Notes: a model not told the origin generated them from the letters alone. Positions 50,350-59,954 are shown, counted from the stretch's first letter. The stretch: 64,000 nt of DNA from an uncultured Planctomycetia bacterium (GCA_937952135.1 CALFYL010000302.1:1-64000); one strand, 5' to 3'. Program-made: numbers and translations.

Positions 50350-51063
50350 GTGGCGAGCGAGATCCAAAGAACAATCCAGCGCGTGAGCGGGCGAGAAACG
50401 AGCTGGACCTTGATCGACTCCGCGCGGGGCGGCGATCGCCCGGCCCGCGAGCGCTTCGCGCGCGAGTACGAACCCGTCGTGCGCGCGTACTTCCGTGCGC
50501 GCTGGCCCCGCGGCCGCCTCGCGAGCGAAGTCGACGACGCCGTGCAGGAAGTGTGGATCGACTGCTTGCGCGACCGCGGCGCCCTCGAGCGCGCCGATCC
50601 CGAGCGCCCGTTCCGTCCGTTCCTCGCGGGGGTGGCGCGCACGGTCGCGCTGCGCTTCGAGCAGCGCCGCGGCCGCGACGAGGCGACGCCGGTCGAAGAC
50701 GAGAACCGCGAGGCCCGCGAGACGCGGCTCAGCGTGGCCTTCGACCGCGCCTTCGCGCAGCAGGTGATGCGCGAGGCGAGCGAACTCCAACGCACGCAGG
50801 CGGCGGCGGCCGGCGGCGTGAAGCTGCGGCGCGTCGAGTTGCTCGAGCTGCGCTTCCAGCACGGATTGACGATCCCGCAGATCGCGGAGCGGTGGGGCGA
50901 GGACGCGGCGCGGCTCCACCACCTCTACGCCGATGCGCGCGACGACTTCCGCGACGCTTTGCGCGAAGTCGTCCGGCGCCGCAACGGCGGAGGCGGCGGC
51001 GAGGCGGCGCTCGAGCGCGAGTGCGACTGGATGCTCGAGGTCCTGCGCACGTCGAAGGGCTGA
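50350..51063 (+). CDS. ECF-type sigma-70 factor (second)
   Basis: A 237-residue sigma factor. Region 2 covers about 25-100 (RFAREYEPVVRAYFRARW, then EVDDAVQEVWIDCLRDRG), the DAVQEVW form being characteristic. Region 4 covers about 160-215 (VELLELRFQHGLTIPQIAERWGEDAARLHHLYADARDDFRDAL). The C-terminal 20 residues after GGGGG (ALERECDWMLEVLRTSKG) are an extra acidic helix. The start is GTG at 50350, behind a GGGGG run; a GTG at 50383 is the alternative. It points at, and ends 28 bp from, the convergent Ser/Thr kinase gene, and no anti-sigma gene is adjacent. Confidence 0.9.
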   Translation: MASEIQRTIQRVSGRETSWTLIDSARGGDRPARERFAREYEPVVRAYFRARWPRGRLASEVDDAVQEVWIDCLRDRGALERADPERPFRPFLAGVARTVALRFEQRRGRDEATPVEDENREARETRLSVAFDRAFAQQVMREASELQRTQAAAAGGVKLRRVELLELRFQHGLTIPQIAERWGEDAARLHHLYADARDDFRDALREVVRRRNGGGGGEAALERECDWMLEVLRTSKG

Positions 51064-51091
51064 GTCCTTCGTTCGACCCTCGAGAAGCGGT

Positions 51092-54000
51092 TCAACGCTC
51101 GAGCAGGGCGCGCGCCTCGTCGATCCACGGCCGGAGCGGCGGGTTGTGAGCGTGCAAGGACTCGAGCGCCGGCTCGGCGCGGAGCAGGGCTTCGTGCGCG
51201 GCCGCAACGTCTCCGCTTCGCGCGTAACACAGGCCCGAGAGGAACTCGCGCAAGGGTTTCTCGCCGCTCAACTCCACGGCGCGCTCGAGCGCGCCTCGGG
51301 CGCCGCTGAGATCGCCGGTCGCGATCAGTGCGATGGCGAACATCTCGTGGCCGAGGTCGAAGGTCGGATAGACCTCGGTCAGGCGCCTCGCCGGCGCGAG
51401 CGCGCGCGCGAGCCCGCCGGGCTGGATGTCCGCTTGAAAGACGAGCAGCGACGCGAGCACTCCGAGCAACCGGCGGTCGTCCGGCACGAGCCGCAGGCCG
51501 GCTTCGAGCACGTCGACGGACTCGTACGGGCGTCCCGCGGCCTGGTACACGAGTCCGAGGTAGAGGTGAGCCTCCACGTGCTCGGGAGCGAGCTCGAGGG
51601 TGCGCTTGTACTCCGCGATCGCTTCGTCGTTCCGGCCGAGTTGCGCGAGGCTGTAGCCGCGCCAGAAATGCCCCTTGGCCATCTTCGGATCCAGCTCGAG
51701 CGCCCGATCGAGCGACAGCAACGCGTCGTCGTAGCGCCCCGAGCGCGCCAAGGCGACGCCGAGGTTCGCGTGGCCGTCGGCGAATCCGGGCGCGAGCTCC
51801 ACCGCGCGCTCGAGCTGCTCGCGCTCTTCGGCGCTGCGCCCTAGCGCACCGAGCGCCAGACCGTAGTCGACACGCGTCGGCGCCGAGTCCGGGTCGAGCG
51901 CGAGCGCGTGCTCGAACACCGCGGTCGCTTCCTCGAAGCGCGTCAGGCGGTTGAGCGCGTTGCCGACGTGCTGCTGCAAGTGCGCGTCGTCCGGCGCCAA
52001 CTCGCCGGAGCGACGGAACATCGCCAGCGCCTCCTCGGTCCGGCCGAGTTCGATCAGCGTCTGCGCGAAATCGTGCCACACGGCGACGCGGTCGGGCCGC
52101 AGCGCAAGCGCCGCCTGGTAGTGCCCGAGGGCTTCGGAGCTGCGCGATGGGCGCACGACGCGCAGCGCGCGCGCGAGCTCCATGGCGAGCTTGTAGTCCT
52201 GCGGGAACTCGCGGCGCGCCGCGGCGAGCAGCGGCAGCGCGAGCTCGAAGTCGGCGGCCTGCACGAGCGCGTGACCGAGCAGCCACGCCGTGGGCGCCGA
52301 GGACTCGCGCACAGCGAACTGCGCGGCGATCTCGCGCAGCGCCTCGCTGTCGCCGGCCGTGAGCGCATCGCGAAGACGCTGGCGAAGCGGGTCGGGATCG
52401 AGCGTCCGCGCGAGTTCGGACAGACGCGCGGCCCCTTCGGGTCGTTCCGCACGGCGCCGCACGCTCGCCCATTCGTCGAGCGCAGCGGCGAGCTCGATTC
52501 CCACGCCGCGCGCGCCGAGCTCCGCCGTCGACGCCGCGACATCGCGGCCATCCACGTTCAGTCCATGCGCCGCGAACGCTTCGGCGTAGGCGCTGTCGAG
52601 CCGCGCCCAGTCGGTCGGATAGACCTCGTCTCCCTCGGGCTGGCGCACCTCTTCGAGCGCGGCGAACAGCTCGCGGTTCGAGCGCGCGCGCTCCTCGCGC
52701 TCGCGTTCGACGCGCGCATCGGCCTGCACTTGCGCGAGCACCGACTCGACCTGCGCCGACAGCGCCGCGAGCTCGACCTGGCCGTCCACGCGCGCGCGAG
52801 CGCGCTGCGCAGCCGCTCCGGCCCGGCTCCAGTCGCCTTCGGCGCGCGCGATGCCGACCTCGGACAAGTCGGCGCTCACGCTGCGCTCGAGCTCCTGGAG
52901 CTTGCGGCTGCGCGTCTCGCGCCATCCGATCCACAGGGCCGCCGCCGCGAGCGCCACGACGACGCCGAAGGCGCTGAGCTGCGCCGTCGAACGCGCACGC
53001 ACCCGCGCCTCCGCCGCGCGCAACTCCGCCGCGCGCGCGCGCTCGGCCAGCGAGGCCAGGTGCTCCTGCACACGTTCGTTCACCTCCTCCGCGCTGCGCG
53101 GGCGCTGCGCGGGATCCGGCGCGAGGCACGCGCGGCAAAGTTCGAGCAGCTCCGCGTCCGCGTCGCACTTCGCCAGACGCTCGCGCGCGTCGTCGAGCTC
53201 GGCGTTCGAGGCCTGCACCAGCGTGCGCTGCGCATCGCCTCGCCGCGCCGGCTCGTCGCGGTGCAGCAGCTCTCCGCGGTACGGCGGATCGCCGGTCAGG
53301 ATCTCGCACAGGGTCGCGCCGAGCGCGAACACATCGGTCCGTTCGTCGACGCGCCCGACCTCGCCGCGCGCCTGCTCCGGCGCCATGTACGCCGGCGTGC
53401 CCATCACCGCGCCCGCGATCGAATCGCCAAGCGAACTCACCGCGGAGCTCGGGTCGCGCACGCTGCGCACCGTCTGGACGACGGACGATTCCGGTCGGTC
53501 CGCGCGCAACCGCGCCTCGCGCTCCTCGCCGCCCTCGCTGAGCACCTTCGCGAGCCCCCAGTCGATTACCTGCACCTCGCCGAAGGCGCCGATGAGCACG
53601 TTCGCGGGCTTCAGGTCGCGGTGCACGACGCCGCGCGAGTGCGCGTAGGCCAGCGTCTGGCACACGCTCGCGAAAACGTCGAGCAGCTTGCGCCGATCCG
53701 CCGGATCGCGGTCGGCGATCACGGCCGCGAGCGTGCGGCCCTTGACCAGCTTCATCGCGAAGTACGGCCGCTGATCCGCCATCACGCCGAGCTCGTAAAC
53801 CGGCACGATGCCCGGGTGCTGCAACTGCCCGCCGATCTGCGCCTCCTCGACGAAGCGCCGCACGATCTCCGGGCGCGCCGCGAGGTCTTCGCGCAGCACC
53901 TTGAGCGCCACGTCGCGCCCCAGGTCGAGGTCGCGACCCTTCAGCAGCACGCCCATGCCGCCGCGCGCGATCTCGCCCTGCAACTGGTAGCTCGCGCGCC

Positions 54001-54211
54001 CCGCGACGGTCGGCCCGCAGGCATCGGGATCGCCGCCCGACAGCTCGCTCCCGGGAGTGGGCGCGTCGCGCCCGCGATCCCTCAGGTCCACGCGCGGCAA
54101 CGAGGTCCGCGCGGCGCGCTCGAGGGCGTGGAGCACCGTCGCGCGCTGCGCTCCGAATCCGGCCGCCAGCCCCGCGTCCAAGGGATCGTCGCCTGCGGAG
54201 AACTCGCTCAT
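51092..54211 (-). CDS. Membrane Ser/Thr protein kinase with long TPR region
   Basis: A 1039-residue PknB-type kinase. After about 70 low-complexity residues comes the kinase domain (about 75-370): IARGGMGVLLKG, VALKVLREDL, catalytic loop VVHRDLKPANVLI (HRD intact), then VIDWGLAKVL (DWG instead of DFG, the form frequent in Planctomycetes), TPAYMAPEQARG and a PxxAP-type DVFALGATL. A membrane helix lies near 420-440 (LSAFGVVVALAAAALWIGW). The remaining 600 residues contain at least eight TPR units in the second half (for example AKGHFWRGYSLAQLGRNDEAIAEYKRTLELAPEHVEAHLYLG), for protein binding. Probably partner of the convergent ECF sigma gene. Confidence 0.94.
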   Translation of the reverse strand: MSEFSAGDDPLDAGLAAGFGAQRATVLHALERAARTSLPRVDLRDRGRDAPTPGSELSGGDPDACGPTVAGRASYQLQGEIARGGMGVLLKGRDLDLGRDVALKVLREDLAARPEIVRRFVEEAQIGGQLQHPGIVPVYELGVMADQRPYFAMKLVKGRTLAAVIADRDPADRRKLLDVFASVCQTLAYAHSRGVVHRDLKPANVLIGAFGEVQVIDWGLAKVLSEGGEEREARLRADRPESSVVQTVRSVRDPSSAVSSLGDSIAGAVMGTPAYMAPEQARGEVGRVDERTDVFALGATLCEILTGDPPYRGELLHRDEPARRGDAQRTLVQASNAELDDARERLAKCDADAELLELCRACLAPDPAQRPRSAEEVNERVQEHLASLAERARAAELRAAEARVRARSTAQLSAFGVVVALAAAALWIGWRETRSRKLQELERSVSADLSEVGIARAEGDWSRAGAAAQRARARVDGQVELAALSAQVESVLAQVQADARVEREREERARSNRELFAALEEVRQPEGDEVYPTDWARLDSAYAEAFAAHGLNVDGRDVAASTAELGARGVGIELAAALDEWASVRRRAERPEGAARLSELARTLDPDPLRQRLRDALTAGDSEALREIAAQFAVRESSAPTAWLLGHALVQAADFELALPLLAAARREFPQDYKLAMELARALRVVRPSRSSEALGHYQAALALRPDRVAVWHDFAQTLIELGRTEEALAMFRRSGELAPDDAHLQQHVGNALNRLTRFEEATAVFEHALALDPDSAPTRVDYGLALGALGRSAEEREQLERAVELAPGFADGHANLGVALARSGRYDDALLSLDRALELDPKMAKGHFWRGYSLAQLGRNDEAIAEYKRTLELAPEHVEAHLYLGLVYQAAGRPYESVDVLEAGLRLVPDDRRLLGVLASLLVFQADIQPGGLARALAPARRLTEVYPTFDLGHEMFAIALIATGDLSGARGALERAVELSGEKPLREFLSGLCYARSGDVAAAHEALLRAEPALESLHAHNPPLRPWIDEARALLER

Positions 54212-54330
54212 GGCCTCATCTTGTCATCCGCGGCCGCGCGCGGTCTTCGCGCCACAATTTCGCGAAACTTCCCGCCCGAGCGCGGCGCTCACGCTGCTCA
54301 AATGCCCGGCGCCCGCACTTCGACGCCGCC

Positions 54331-54948
54331 ATGGACCGCCGCCTGCTCAACAAGCTCAAGTTCCACCTCGCCAAGGTGCTCGAGCGCCCGAGCGACGAAG
54401 ACTGGCAGCGCATCGTCGCAACCCTCGACGAACTAGGGACCCAGAGCCCCAACGCGCAGACGGTCGCGGTCCACAAGCGCCTCGCGAAGGACGAAAGCCT
54501 GTTGCGCGCCTGGACCCTTCCCGGCGATGTCCAGGTGCTGCTGCGCGAGCTCGAACAGGCGGCGAAACGCGAGCCCGAAGCCGCGGCGCCGACCCAGAGC
54601 CTCGAAGAGCGCGTCGCCGCCGCCTTGAACGGCCGCACGCTGCTGCTCATCGGCGGCGACCGGCGGCGCGACGCGGAAGCGCGGCTGAGCGCGGCCTTCC
54701 GAGCGCCGATCCTGTGGCCCGTGACGCGCGAGGACGCGCCCGATCTCTATTCGCTCGAGCCCTTGATCTCGCGCCCCGAGGTCGCGGTGGTCGTGCTCCT
54801 GATCCGCTTCATCCGCCACGCGCTCAACGACGTCGGCGATTTGTGCGAGCGCCACGACAAGCCGCTCGCGCGCGTGACCGCCGGCTACAACGCCGCGCAG
54901 ATCGCGAGCGCCATCCACGAGCAGTGCGGCCGCCGGCTCGGGCTCTGA
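54331..54948 (+). CDS. DUF2325-like protein
   Basis: A 205-residue soluble protein. Residues 1-95 are helical and unrecognised (KLKFHLAKVLERPSDEDWQRIVATLDEL). Residues 100-205 are alpha/beta with LNGRTLLLIGGDRRRDAEARL, PEVAVVVLLIRFIRHALNDVGDLCERHDKPLARVTAGYNAAQIASAI, the pattern of the DUF2325 family (GG-D/H..R at the start, a conserved H-A in the helix, then a kxxxxR strand). The family has no firm function. The conserved GGD and RFIRHA hint at a nucleotide- or metal-binding site. ATG at 54331; it ends 18 bp from the convergent antiporter stop. Confidence 0.75.
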   Translation: MDRRLLNKLKFHLAKVLERPSDEDWQRIVATLDELGTQSPNAQTVAVHKRLAKDESLLRAWTLPGDVQVLLRELEQAAKREPEAAAPTQSLEERVAAALNGRTLLLIGGDRRRDAEARLSAAFRAPILWPVTREDAPDLYSLEPLISRPEVAVVVLLIRFIRHALNDVGDLCERHDKPLARVTAGYNAAQIASAIHEQCGRRLGL

Positions 54949-54966
54949 AGCGGACGGATCGTGTTC

Positions 54967-56415
54967 TCAGGGCGGCGTCTGCACCACCGCGTGCGCGCCG
55001 CCGCTCGGATCGGAGAACCCGCGCCGGCCGAGCAGCAGGTCCAGCAGAGGCGAGGTCATGAAGGTCGTCGCGAGCGCCATGAACACCATCATGGTGAACA
55101 CCGTCGGAGTGATCACGCCGAGGTCGAGCCCGAGATTGAGCACGATGAGCTCCATCAGTCCGCGCGTGTTCATCAGGATCCCGAGCGCCGCGGAGTGGCG
55201 CCAGCCCATGCCCGCGAAGCGCGCCGCGACGAAGGAGCCTCCGAACTTGCCGATCGTCGCCACCGCGAGGATCGCGAGGCAGTACATCCAGTCGCGCGTC
55301 TCTCCGAGCAGATCGATGCTCGTGCGCATGCCGGTGAAGGCGAAGAAGCTCGGCAGGAACAGCACGAGCACGACGTCTTCGAGCTTCGCACGGATCTGAT
55401 CGGGCAAGCGGCCGTCGTGCGGCAGGATCGCGCCGAGCAGGAAGGCGCCGAACAGGGCGTGGATGCCGATCGCTTCGGTGGCGACGGCGGAGACCAGCAG
55501 GCTCACGAACACGATGGCGAGCGCCGTGTGCGAAAGCGGGCCCTCGCGCTCCTGCTCGCGCGCCACGAACCAGCGCAGGAGCAGCGGACGCACGACGAAC
55601 AACATCGCGAGCACGTACAGCACGACGTACAGCACGGTCCACGCGGCGCCGGTGATCTGCGCGGTCGCGATGCCCGCGACGATGGCGAGCAGGGTCCAGG
55701 CGCTCACGTCGTCGACAGCGGCGCAGGCGAGCGCGGTCACACCCAGGCGCGTGCGCTGCGCGCGGCGGTCGCGCAGGATGCGCGCGAGCACCGGGAAGGC
55801 GGTGACGGACAGCGAAACACCGAGAAACAGCGAGAACGACGTGAAGCTGACCGCGGCGGTCGAATAGAGCGGATACAGCCACAGCGCGAGCGCGGCGCCG
55901 AGCAGGAAGGGCGCGAAGATGCTCGCGTGCGAGACGGCGATCGTCGAGTGCGCGCTGCCGCGCAGCATGCGCGGGTCGAGCTCGAGCCCGACGAGGAACA
56001 TGAACAGCACGACGCCGACTTTGCTGAGGACGCCGAGAAACGGCGCGACGTTCGAGGGCAACAGGAATTCGTAGGCGTCGGGCGAGAGCCAGCCGAGCAC
56101 CGAAGGTCCGAGCATCAAGCCGGCCAGGATCTCGCCGATCACCGGCGGCTGGCGCAGGAAGCGGTGCACGAGGCCGCCGACGACGCGCGCGAGCGCCGTG
56201 ATCGCCGCGAGCGCGAGCAGCACGTGCGCGAGCTCGCCCGAGGAAGTGCCGTAGACCGTGGATTCGGACTCGACGAGCAGCGGCGCGCTCAACTGCTCTC
56301 CGAGGCTGCGGATCCACATGTAGACCGCGGCCGCGGTCGCCGTCATCGCGAGATAGACGGCCAACGTGCGCCGTCGGCGCGTGAACGGCACGAGAGATTC
56401 GGCTTCCGGCGGCAT
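54967..56415 (-). CDS. Kef-type cation:proton antiporter (CPA2 family)
   Basis: A 482-residue membrane protein. After a leader of about 20 residues and an N-terminal helix (about 22-40), the CPA2 domain shows QPPVIGEILAGLMLGPSVLGWLSP (about 95-118), GVVLFMFLVGLELDPRML (about 138-155), SLSVTAFPVLARIL, the core acidic pair in ALACAAVDDVSAWTLLA (about 238-254), HALFGAFLLGAILPHD and FLPSFFAFTGMRTSIDLL. There is no TrkA-N/RCK domain, so it is the short Kef-like type. The exchanged cation (Na+ or K+) is not readable. The ATG at 56415 (MPPEAESLVPFTRRR) fits best. Divergent from the chloride channel gene. Confidence 0.93.
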   Translation of the reverse strand: MPPEAESLVPFTRRRRTLAVYLAMTATAAAVYMWIRSLGEQLSAPLLVESESTVYGTSSGELAHVLLALAAITALARVVGGLVHRFLRQPPVIGEILAGLMLGPSVLGWLSPDAYEFLLPSNVAPFLGVLSKVGVVLFMFLVGLELDPRMLRGSAHSTIAVSHASIFAPFLLGAALALWLYPLYSTAAVSFTSFSLFLGVSLSVTAFPVLARILRDRRAQRTRLGVTALACAAVDDVSAWTLLAIVAGIATAQITGAAWTVLYVVLYVLAMLFVVRPLLLRWFVAREQEREGPLSHTALAIVFVSLLVSAVATEAIGIHALFGAFLLGAILPHDGRLPDQIRAKLEDVVLVLFLPSFFAFTGMRTSIDLLGETRDWMYCLAILAVATIGKFGGSFVAARFAGMGWRHSAALGILMNTRGLMELIVLNLGLDLGVITPTVFTMMVFMALATTFMTSPLLDLLLGRRGFSDPSGGAHAVVQTPP

Positions 56416-56562
56416 CGAGTACGGGGGCGCGCCCGCGCCAGCAGCGCGACGTCGGCCGGAGCAGTCTATCCCGCGGGTCGCGCGCATCTCGCGCTTCGAC
56501 GCCGCCTGCCGCGCACAGCCCTCGCGCGCGCCGATCGGCTCCGCGCGCTGGCCCGCCAGTAT

Positions 56563-56581
56563 CCCGAGACGCTGTCTCGGG
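56563..56581. promoter_or_regulatory. Inverted repeat in the divergent antiporter / chloride channel promoter region
   Basis: CCCGAGAC-GCT-GTCTCGGG is a perfect 8-bp inverted repeat around 3 bases, 74 bp before the chloride channel ATG and 148 bp before the antiporter ATG. It could be an operator serving both ion-transport genes. Confidence 0.35.
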
Positions 56582-56654
56582 GCAGGGTCCCAAGGTTCGC
56601 GGCGCCGAGGCTTCGTTCGGTCGCACGGGCGCCTAGACTGCAAGGTCTCGAACG

Positions 56655-58379
56655 ATGAACCTCACCGCGCGCCGTCTGCGACTCGTCGAACAGTTTCGGC
56701 TGGGCGACACCCAGCGCGCGCTTGCGTGGGCCGGGCTCGTGGGCTTCTTCGGCGCGCTGACTTCGGTGCTGTTCCGCCAGCTCGCGCAAGGCGCTCAACA
56801 GCTCATGTGGGGCACGGGCGGAGACCTCGCGTACTTCGCCGACCAGTTCCACTGGGCGCAGAAGCTCGCCATCCCCGCGCTCGGCGGGCTCGCGGCGGGA
56901 CTCGTGATCCGCTACGGCTCGCGCCTGACGCAAGGGCATCCGTCCATGGACTTCATGGAGGCGGTGTCGCTCGGCGACGGCACGATCCGCGTGCGCCCGA
57001 GCCTCGTGAAGAGCAGTGCGTCGCTCCTCAGCGTCGCGAGCGGCGGCTCGATCGGCCGCGAGGGCGCGATGGCGCAACTCAGCTCGATGCTCGCGTCGTG
57101 GTTCGGGCGCTGGCGCAAGCTGCCCAAGCCGCGCCTTCAATTGCTCGTCGCCTGCGGCGCGGCGGCCGGCATCGCGTCGGCCTACAACGCGCCGCTCGCG
57201 GGAGCGATGTTCGTCGCCGAGATCGTGCTCGGAACGATCGCCATCGAGAGCCTCGGACCGCTCGTGTTCGCCTCCGTCGTGTCGACCGTCACGACGCGCG
57301 AGATCCTCGGCCAGGCGCCGCTCTTCGAAACGCCCGCCTTCGTCCTCGTCAGCCCGTTCGAGCTCGGCCCCTACTTGCTGCTCGGCGTCCTGCTCGGCGC
57401 CGCCGCGCCGTGGTTCATCCGCACGCTGCGCGGCGCGGAGGCGTTGTTCATGCGCGCGCTGCCTTCCGCGCCGTCGCGCCTGTGCGCAGGCGGCGCGATC
57501 GTCGGACTGCTGTCGCTCGTGCGCCCCGAGGTGTGGGGCAACGGCAACTCGCAGATCGGGGCGATCCTCGTCGGAAACGACGCGCTCGGGCTCATCGTCA
57601 CGGTGCTGGTCTTCAAGCTCGCCGCGACGGTCGCATGCGTCGGGTCCGGCGCGGTCGGCGGCGTGTTCACGCCGACGCTGTTCCTCGGCGCGTCCTTCGG
57701 CGCGCTGTTCGGAACGCTCGTGAAACTCGCCTTCGCCGACCTCAGCGCGCAGCCCAGCGCCTACGCGCTGGTCGGCATGGGCGCGTTCCTCGCGGGCGCC
57801 ACGCACGCGCCGCTCATGGCGATCCTGATGCTCTTCGAGATGACGCTGGACTACGGCATCGTGCTCCCGCTGATGCTCGCGTGCGTCACGGCGCACTACA
57901 CCGCTTACGCCATCTCGCCGAACTCGCTCTACACGGAGAAGCTGCGCCGCGAGAAGGAAGCGCAGCCGGTCCGGGACGCGCTCGAAGCCACGATCCACAG
58001 CCTGATCCGACCGAACCCGGTGACGGTTTTTCCGGCCTCGAACTTCGAAGAACTCGTCGAGAAGTTCGTCGAACACCGCCACAACTACCTCTACGTGGTC
58101 GACGCGCAGTCGCGCCTCTTGGGCGCGGTCGCCCTGCACGACATCAAGCCGCACCTGCACCGGCCGGAACTCGCGCGCCTGATCATCGCCTCCGAGCTCA
58201 TGATCTCCGACTTCCCCTGCGTGCCCGTCGACGCGCCGCTCGGCGTGGCGCTCGAACGCATGCTCGCGCACGACGGCGAGCGCCTTCCGGTGGTCGACAG
58301 CGAACGCAGCCGCGTGCTCGTCGGCGCGCTCTCCAAGCGCGATGTCCTGCTCACGCTCAGCCTGCGCCACAGCGGCTGA
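56655..58379 (+). CDS. ClC-type chloride channel/transporter with CBS pair
   Basis: A 574-residue membrane protein. The ClC domain (about 20-430) has ASGGSIGREGAMAQL (the GxxGxEGP-type helix with the gating Glu, about 134-148), CGAAAGIASAYNAPLAGAMFVAEI, CVGSGAVGGVFTPTLFLGASFGALFG (about 335-360) and FLAGATHAPLMAILMLFEMT. Two CBS domains follow (about 455-515 and 520-570: HRHNYLYVVDAQSRLLGAVALHDIK; DGERLPVVDSERSRVLVGALSKRDVLL). It is not evident from sequence whether it is a channel or a chloride/proton exchanger. The stop is 9 bp before the first of three paralogous genes, whose Shine-Dalgarno overlaps it. Confidence 0.93.
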   Translation: MNLTARRLRLVEQFRLGDTQRALAWAGLVGFFGALTSVLFRQLAQGAQQLMWGTGGDLAYFADQFHWAQKLAIPALGGLAAGLVIRYGSRLTQGHPSMDFMEAVSLGDGTIRVRPSLVKSSASLLSVASGGSIGREGAMAQLSSMLASWFGRWRKLPKPRLQLLVACGAAAGIASAYNAPLAGAMFVAEIVLGTIAIESLGPLVFASVVSTVTTREILGQAPLFETPAFVLVSPFELGPYLLLGVLLGAAAPWFIRTLRGAEALFMRALPSAPSRLCAGGAIVGLLSLVRPEVWGNGNSQIGAILVGNDALGLIVTVLVFKLAATVACVGSGAVGGVFTPTLFLGASFGALFGTLVKLAFADLSAQPSAYALVGMGAFLAGATHAPLMAILMLFEMTLDYGIVLPLMLACVTAHYTAYAISPNSLYTEKLRREKEAQPVRDALEATIHSLIRPNPVTVFPASNFEELVEKFVEHRHNYLYVVDAQSRLLGAVALHDIKPHLHRPELARLIIASELMISDFPCVPVDAPLGVALERMLAHDGERLPVVDSERSRVLVGALSKRDVLLTLSLRHSG

Positions 58380-58388
58380 GGTGCGTCG

Positions 58389-59873
58389 ATGACCCGCAAT
58401 TCACGCGTCTTGGTGTTCGTCGCCGGTCTCGCCGCCGCACTCGCGACGTGGCTTTGGTGGAGCGACCGTGAAGCGGCGCCTGAAGCGACGGCTGTGGCCG
58501 AGGAGGCGCCGGCGGCGAGCGCGGTCCCGAGGGACGTGCCGGAACTCGCGTTGCCGGAGCCGGAAAGGGCGCAAATCCCCGAGGAAAGCGAGCGCCAGGC
58601 CGCGCCGGCGGTTCCCGCGGTTTCGCAACCCAAGCGCAAGCTGTGGCTGTCGGGAAGCGTGCTCAGGCTTTCGGGAATCGTGTCCAATGCGAGCATCGCC
58701 GTCGTCGCTGCGCCGCCCGACGCTCCCTGGCGCCAGCCCGAACTGGCGGCGCCCGCCACGGTGCGCGCGGTCAACGTCACGCGCACGACCGACGCCTCGT
58801 CGCGCAACTTCGCCTTCGGCGTCGCCGGGACGAGCAACCAGTTCGGCGGTTTCCGCATCGACATCTCGCGGCTCGACAAATCGGAGGCGCGCGACTCGCT
58901 GCGCGTGCTGTGGATTCGAGTCTCGGTCGAAGGTTCCGAGCCGAGCGACTTCGACATGGCGCTGCGGCCCGCGGACGTTCAGCGCGCCGACGGAAAGGAC
59001 ATCGAGCTCCGCGTCGAGCTCTCCCTCGACGCCGAGTGCGACGTGTACGCCAAGGCGCGGCTCGCCGACAAAGGCGAGGAGACGGTGCAACTCGTCGCGC
59101 TCCAACAAACGGCGACGGTCGACGGTCCGCGTCACACCGGCCACAGCTTCGAAACGACGCTCGACGGCCGACGGGGCCTGCGCCTTGCCTGCGGAAGCGA
59201 GTACCTGTTGGTCGCCTACGCGCCGGGCTACCGCCCTCGAGCGCAGCGCTTCGTCGCGGTCCACGGGCTCGACCTCGGCGAGTTCGTGCTCGAGCGCGGC
59301 GCGGCGCTCGCCGGCCACGTGCTTCTCGACGGCGAAGGAGTGAACGGGCTGATCCGCGCCCAACTCGCGGACGACGCGGACACGCTCCACGTCGGCGCCG
59401 TTCGCTTTCGCTGGCGCGACGAGCAGCTCGAATGGGCGGACGTCACGACCTCGACCGACTCCGACGGCGCGTTCCGCATCGACGGTCTCGCGCCCGAGCC
59501 GCACCGCGTCTCCCTCCACACCGTGCGCGGCGGCTTCACCACTCCAAGCGCGATCGCCGAGGTGCGCGCGCCCGCCGCCGGTTTGCTGCTCACGGTCGGC
59601 GCCGCGCGTGTCGAGATCCGCGTCTTCGACCAGGCTGCGCCCGTGGCTGGATTTCTGATGCAGGTGCACGAGCGCAGCCCACAAGGCGGCGGCGCCGGCG
59701 GCGCGGTGCGCACCGACGCGAACGGCAGCGCCTTCGTCTGGGTCCAGCCGGATCGCACGACGCTGCTCAGCTTCGAAACGCCGGCGAAACCGGACCTTCC
59801 GTCCCAGCGCCGCGAGCTGAAGCTCGAGTTTCCCGGCGTCGGCCAGCGAAGCGTTCTGCGCATCGACCTGTGA
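58389..59873 (+). CDS. Anchored CarboxypepD_reg-like family protein, tandem paralogue 1
   Basis: A 494-residue protein of a family I do not recognise. An N-terminal hydrophobic segment (about 6-24, VLVFVAGLAAALATWLWW) acts as signal anchor, followed by an acidic Ala/Pro/Glu-rich linker (25-80). The exported part has SGIVSNASIAVVAAPPDAPWRQPE (about 97-120), VAYAPGYRPRAQRF (about 277-290), GLDLGEFVLERGAALAGHVLLDGE (about 294-317), TDSDGAFRIDGLAPEPHRVSL (carboxypeptidase-regulatory-like, about 355-375), VRTDANGSAFVWVQPDRTTLLSF and the end QRSVLRIDL. GAGGTG, overlapping the chloride channel stop, serves the ATG at 58389, so it is translated with that gene. Confidence 0.8.
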   Translation: MTRNSRVLVFVAGLAAALATWLWWSDREAAPEATAVAEEAPAASAVPRDVPELALPEPERAQIPEESERQAAPAVPAVSQPKRKLWLSGSVLRLSGIVSNASIAVVAAPPDAPWRQPELAAPATVRAVNVTRTTDASSRNFAFGVAGTSNQFGGFRIDISRLDKSEARDSLRVLWIRVSVEGSEPSDFDMALRPADVQRADGKDIELRVELSLDAECDVYAKARLADKGEETVQLVALQQTATVDGPRHTGHSFETTLDGRRGLRLACGSEYLLVAYAPGYRPRAQRFVAVHGLDLGEFVLERGAALAGHVLLDGEGVNGLIRAQLADDADTLHVGAVRFRWRDEQLEWADVTTSTDSDGAFRIDGLAPEPHRVSLHTVRGGFTTPSAIAEVRAPAAGLLLTVGAARVEIRVFDQAAPVAGFLMQVHERSPQGGGAGGAVRTDANGSAFVWVQPDRTTLLSFETPAKPDLPSQRRELKLEFPGVGQRSVLRIDL

Positions 59874-59954
59874 CGCGGTGGGTTCGATGAGCGCCGGAGC
59901 GCGATCGAGCGGGGCTCGCGCCGCCCGCTAGGATCATCGAGTCGCTGGAACTCG

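Noticed and set aside
54246..54266. TTCGCG-N9-CGCGAA inverted repeat between the second kinase and the DUF2325-like gene
   Set aside because: A 6-bp arm in GC-rich sequence is expected often by chance; no second support was found.
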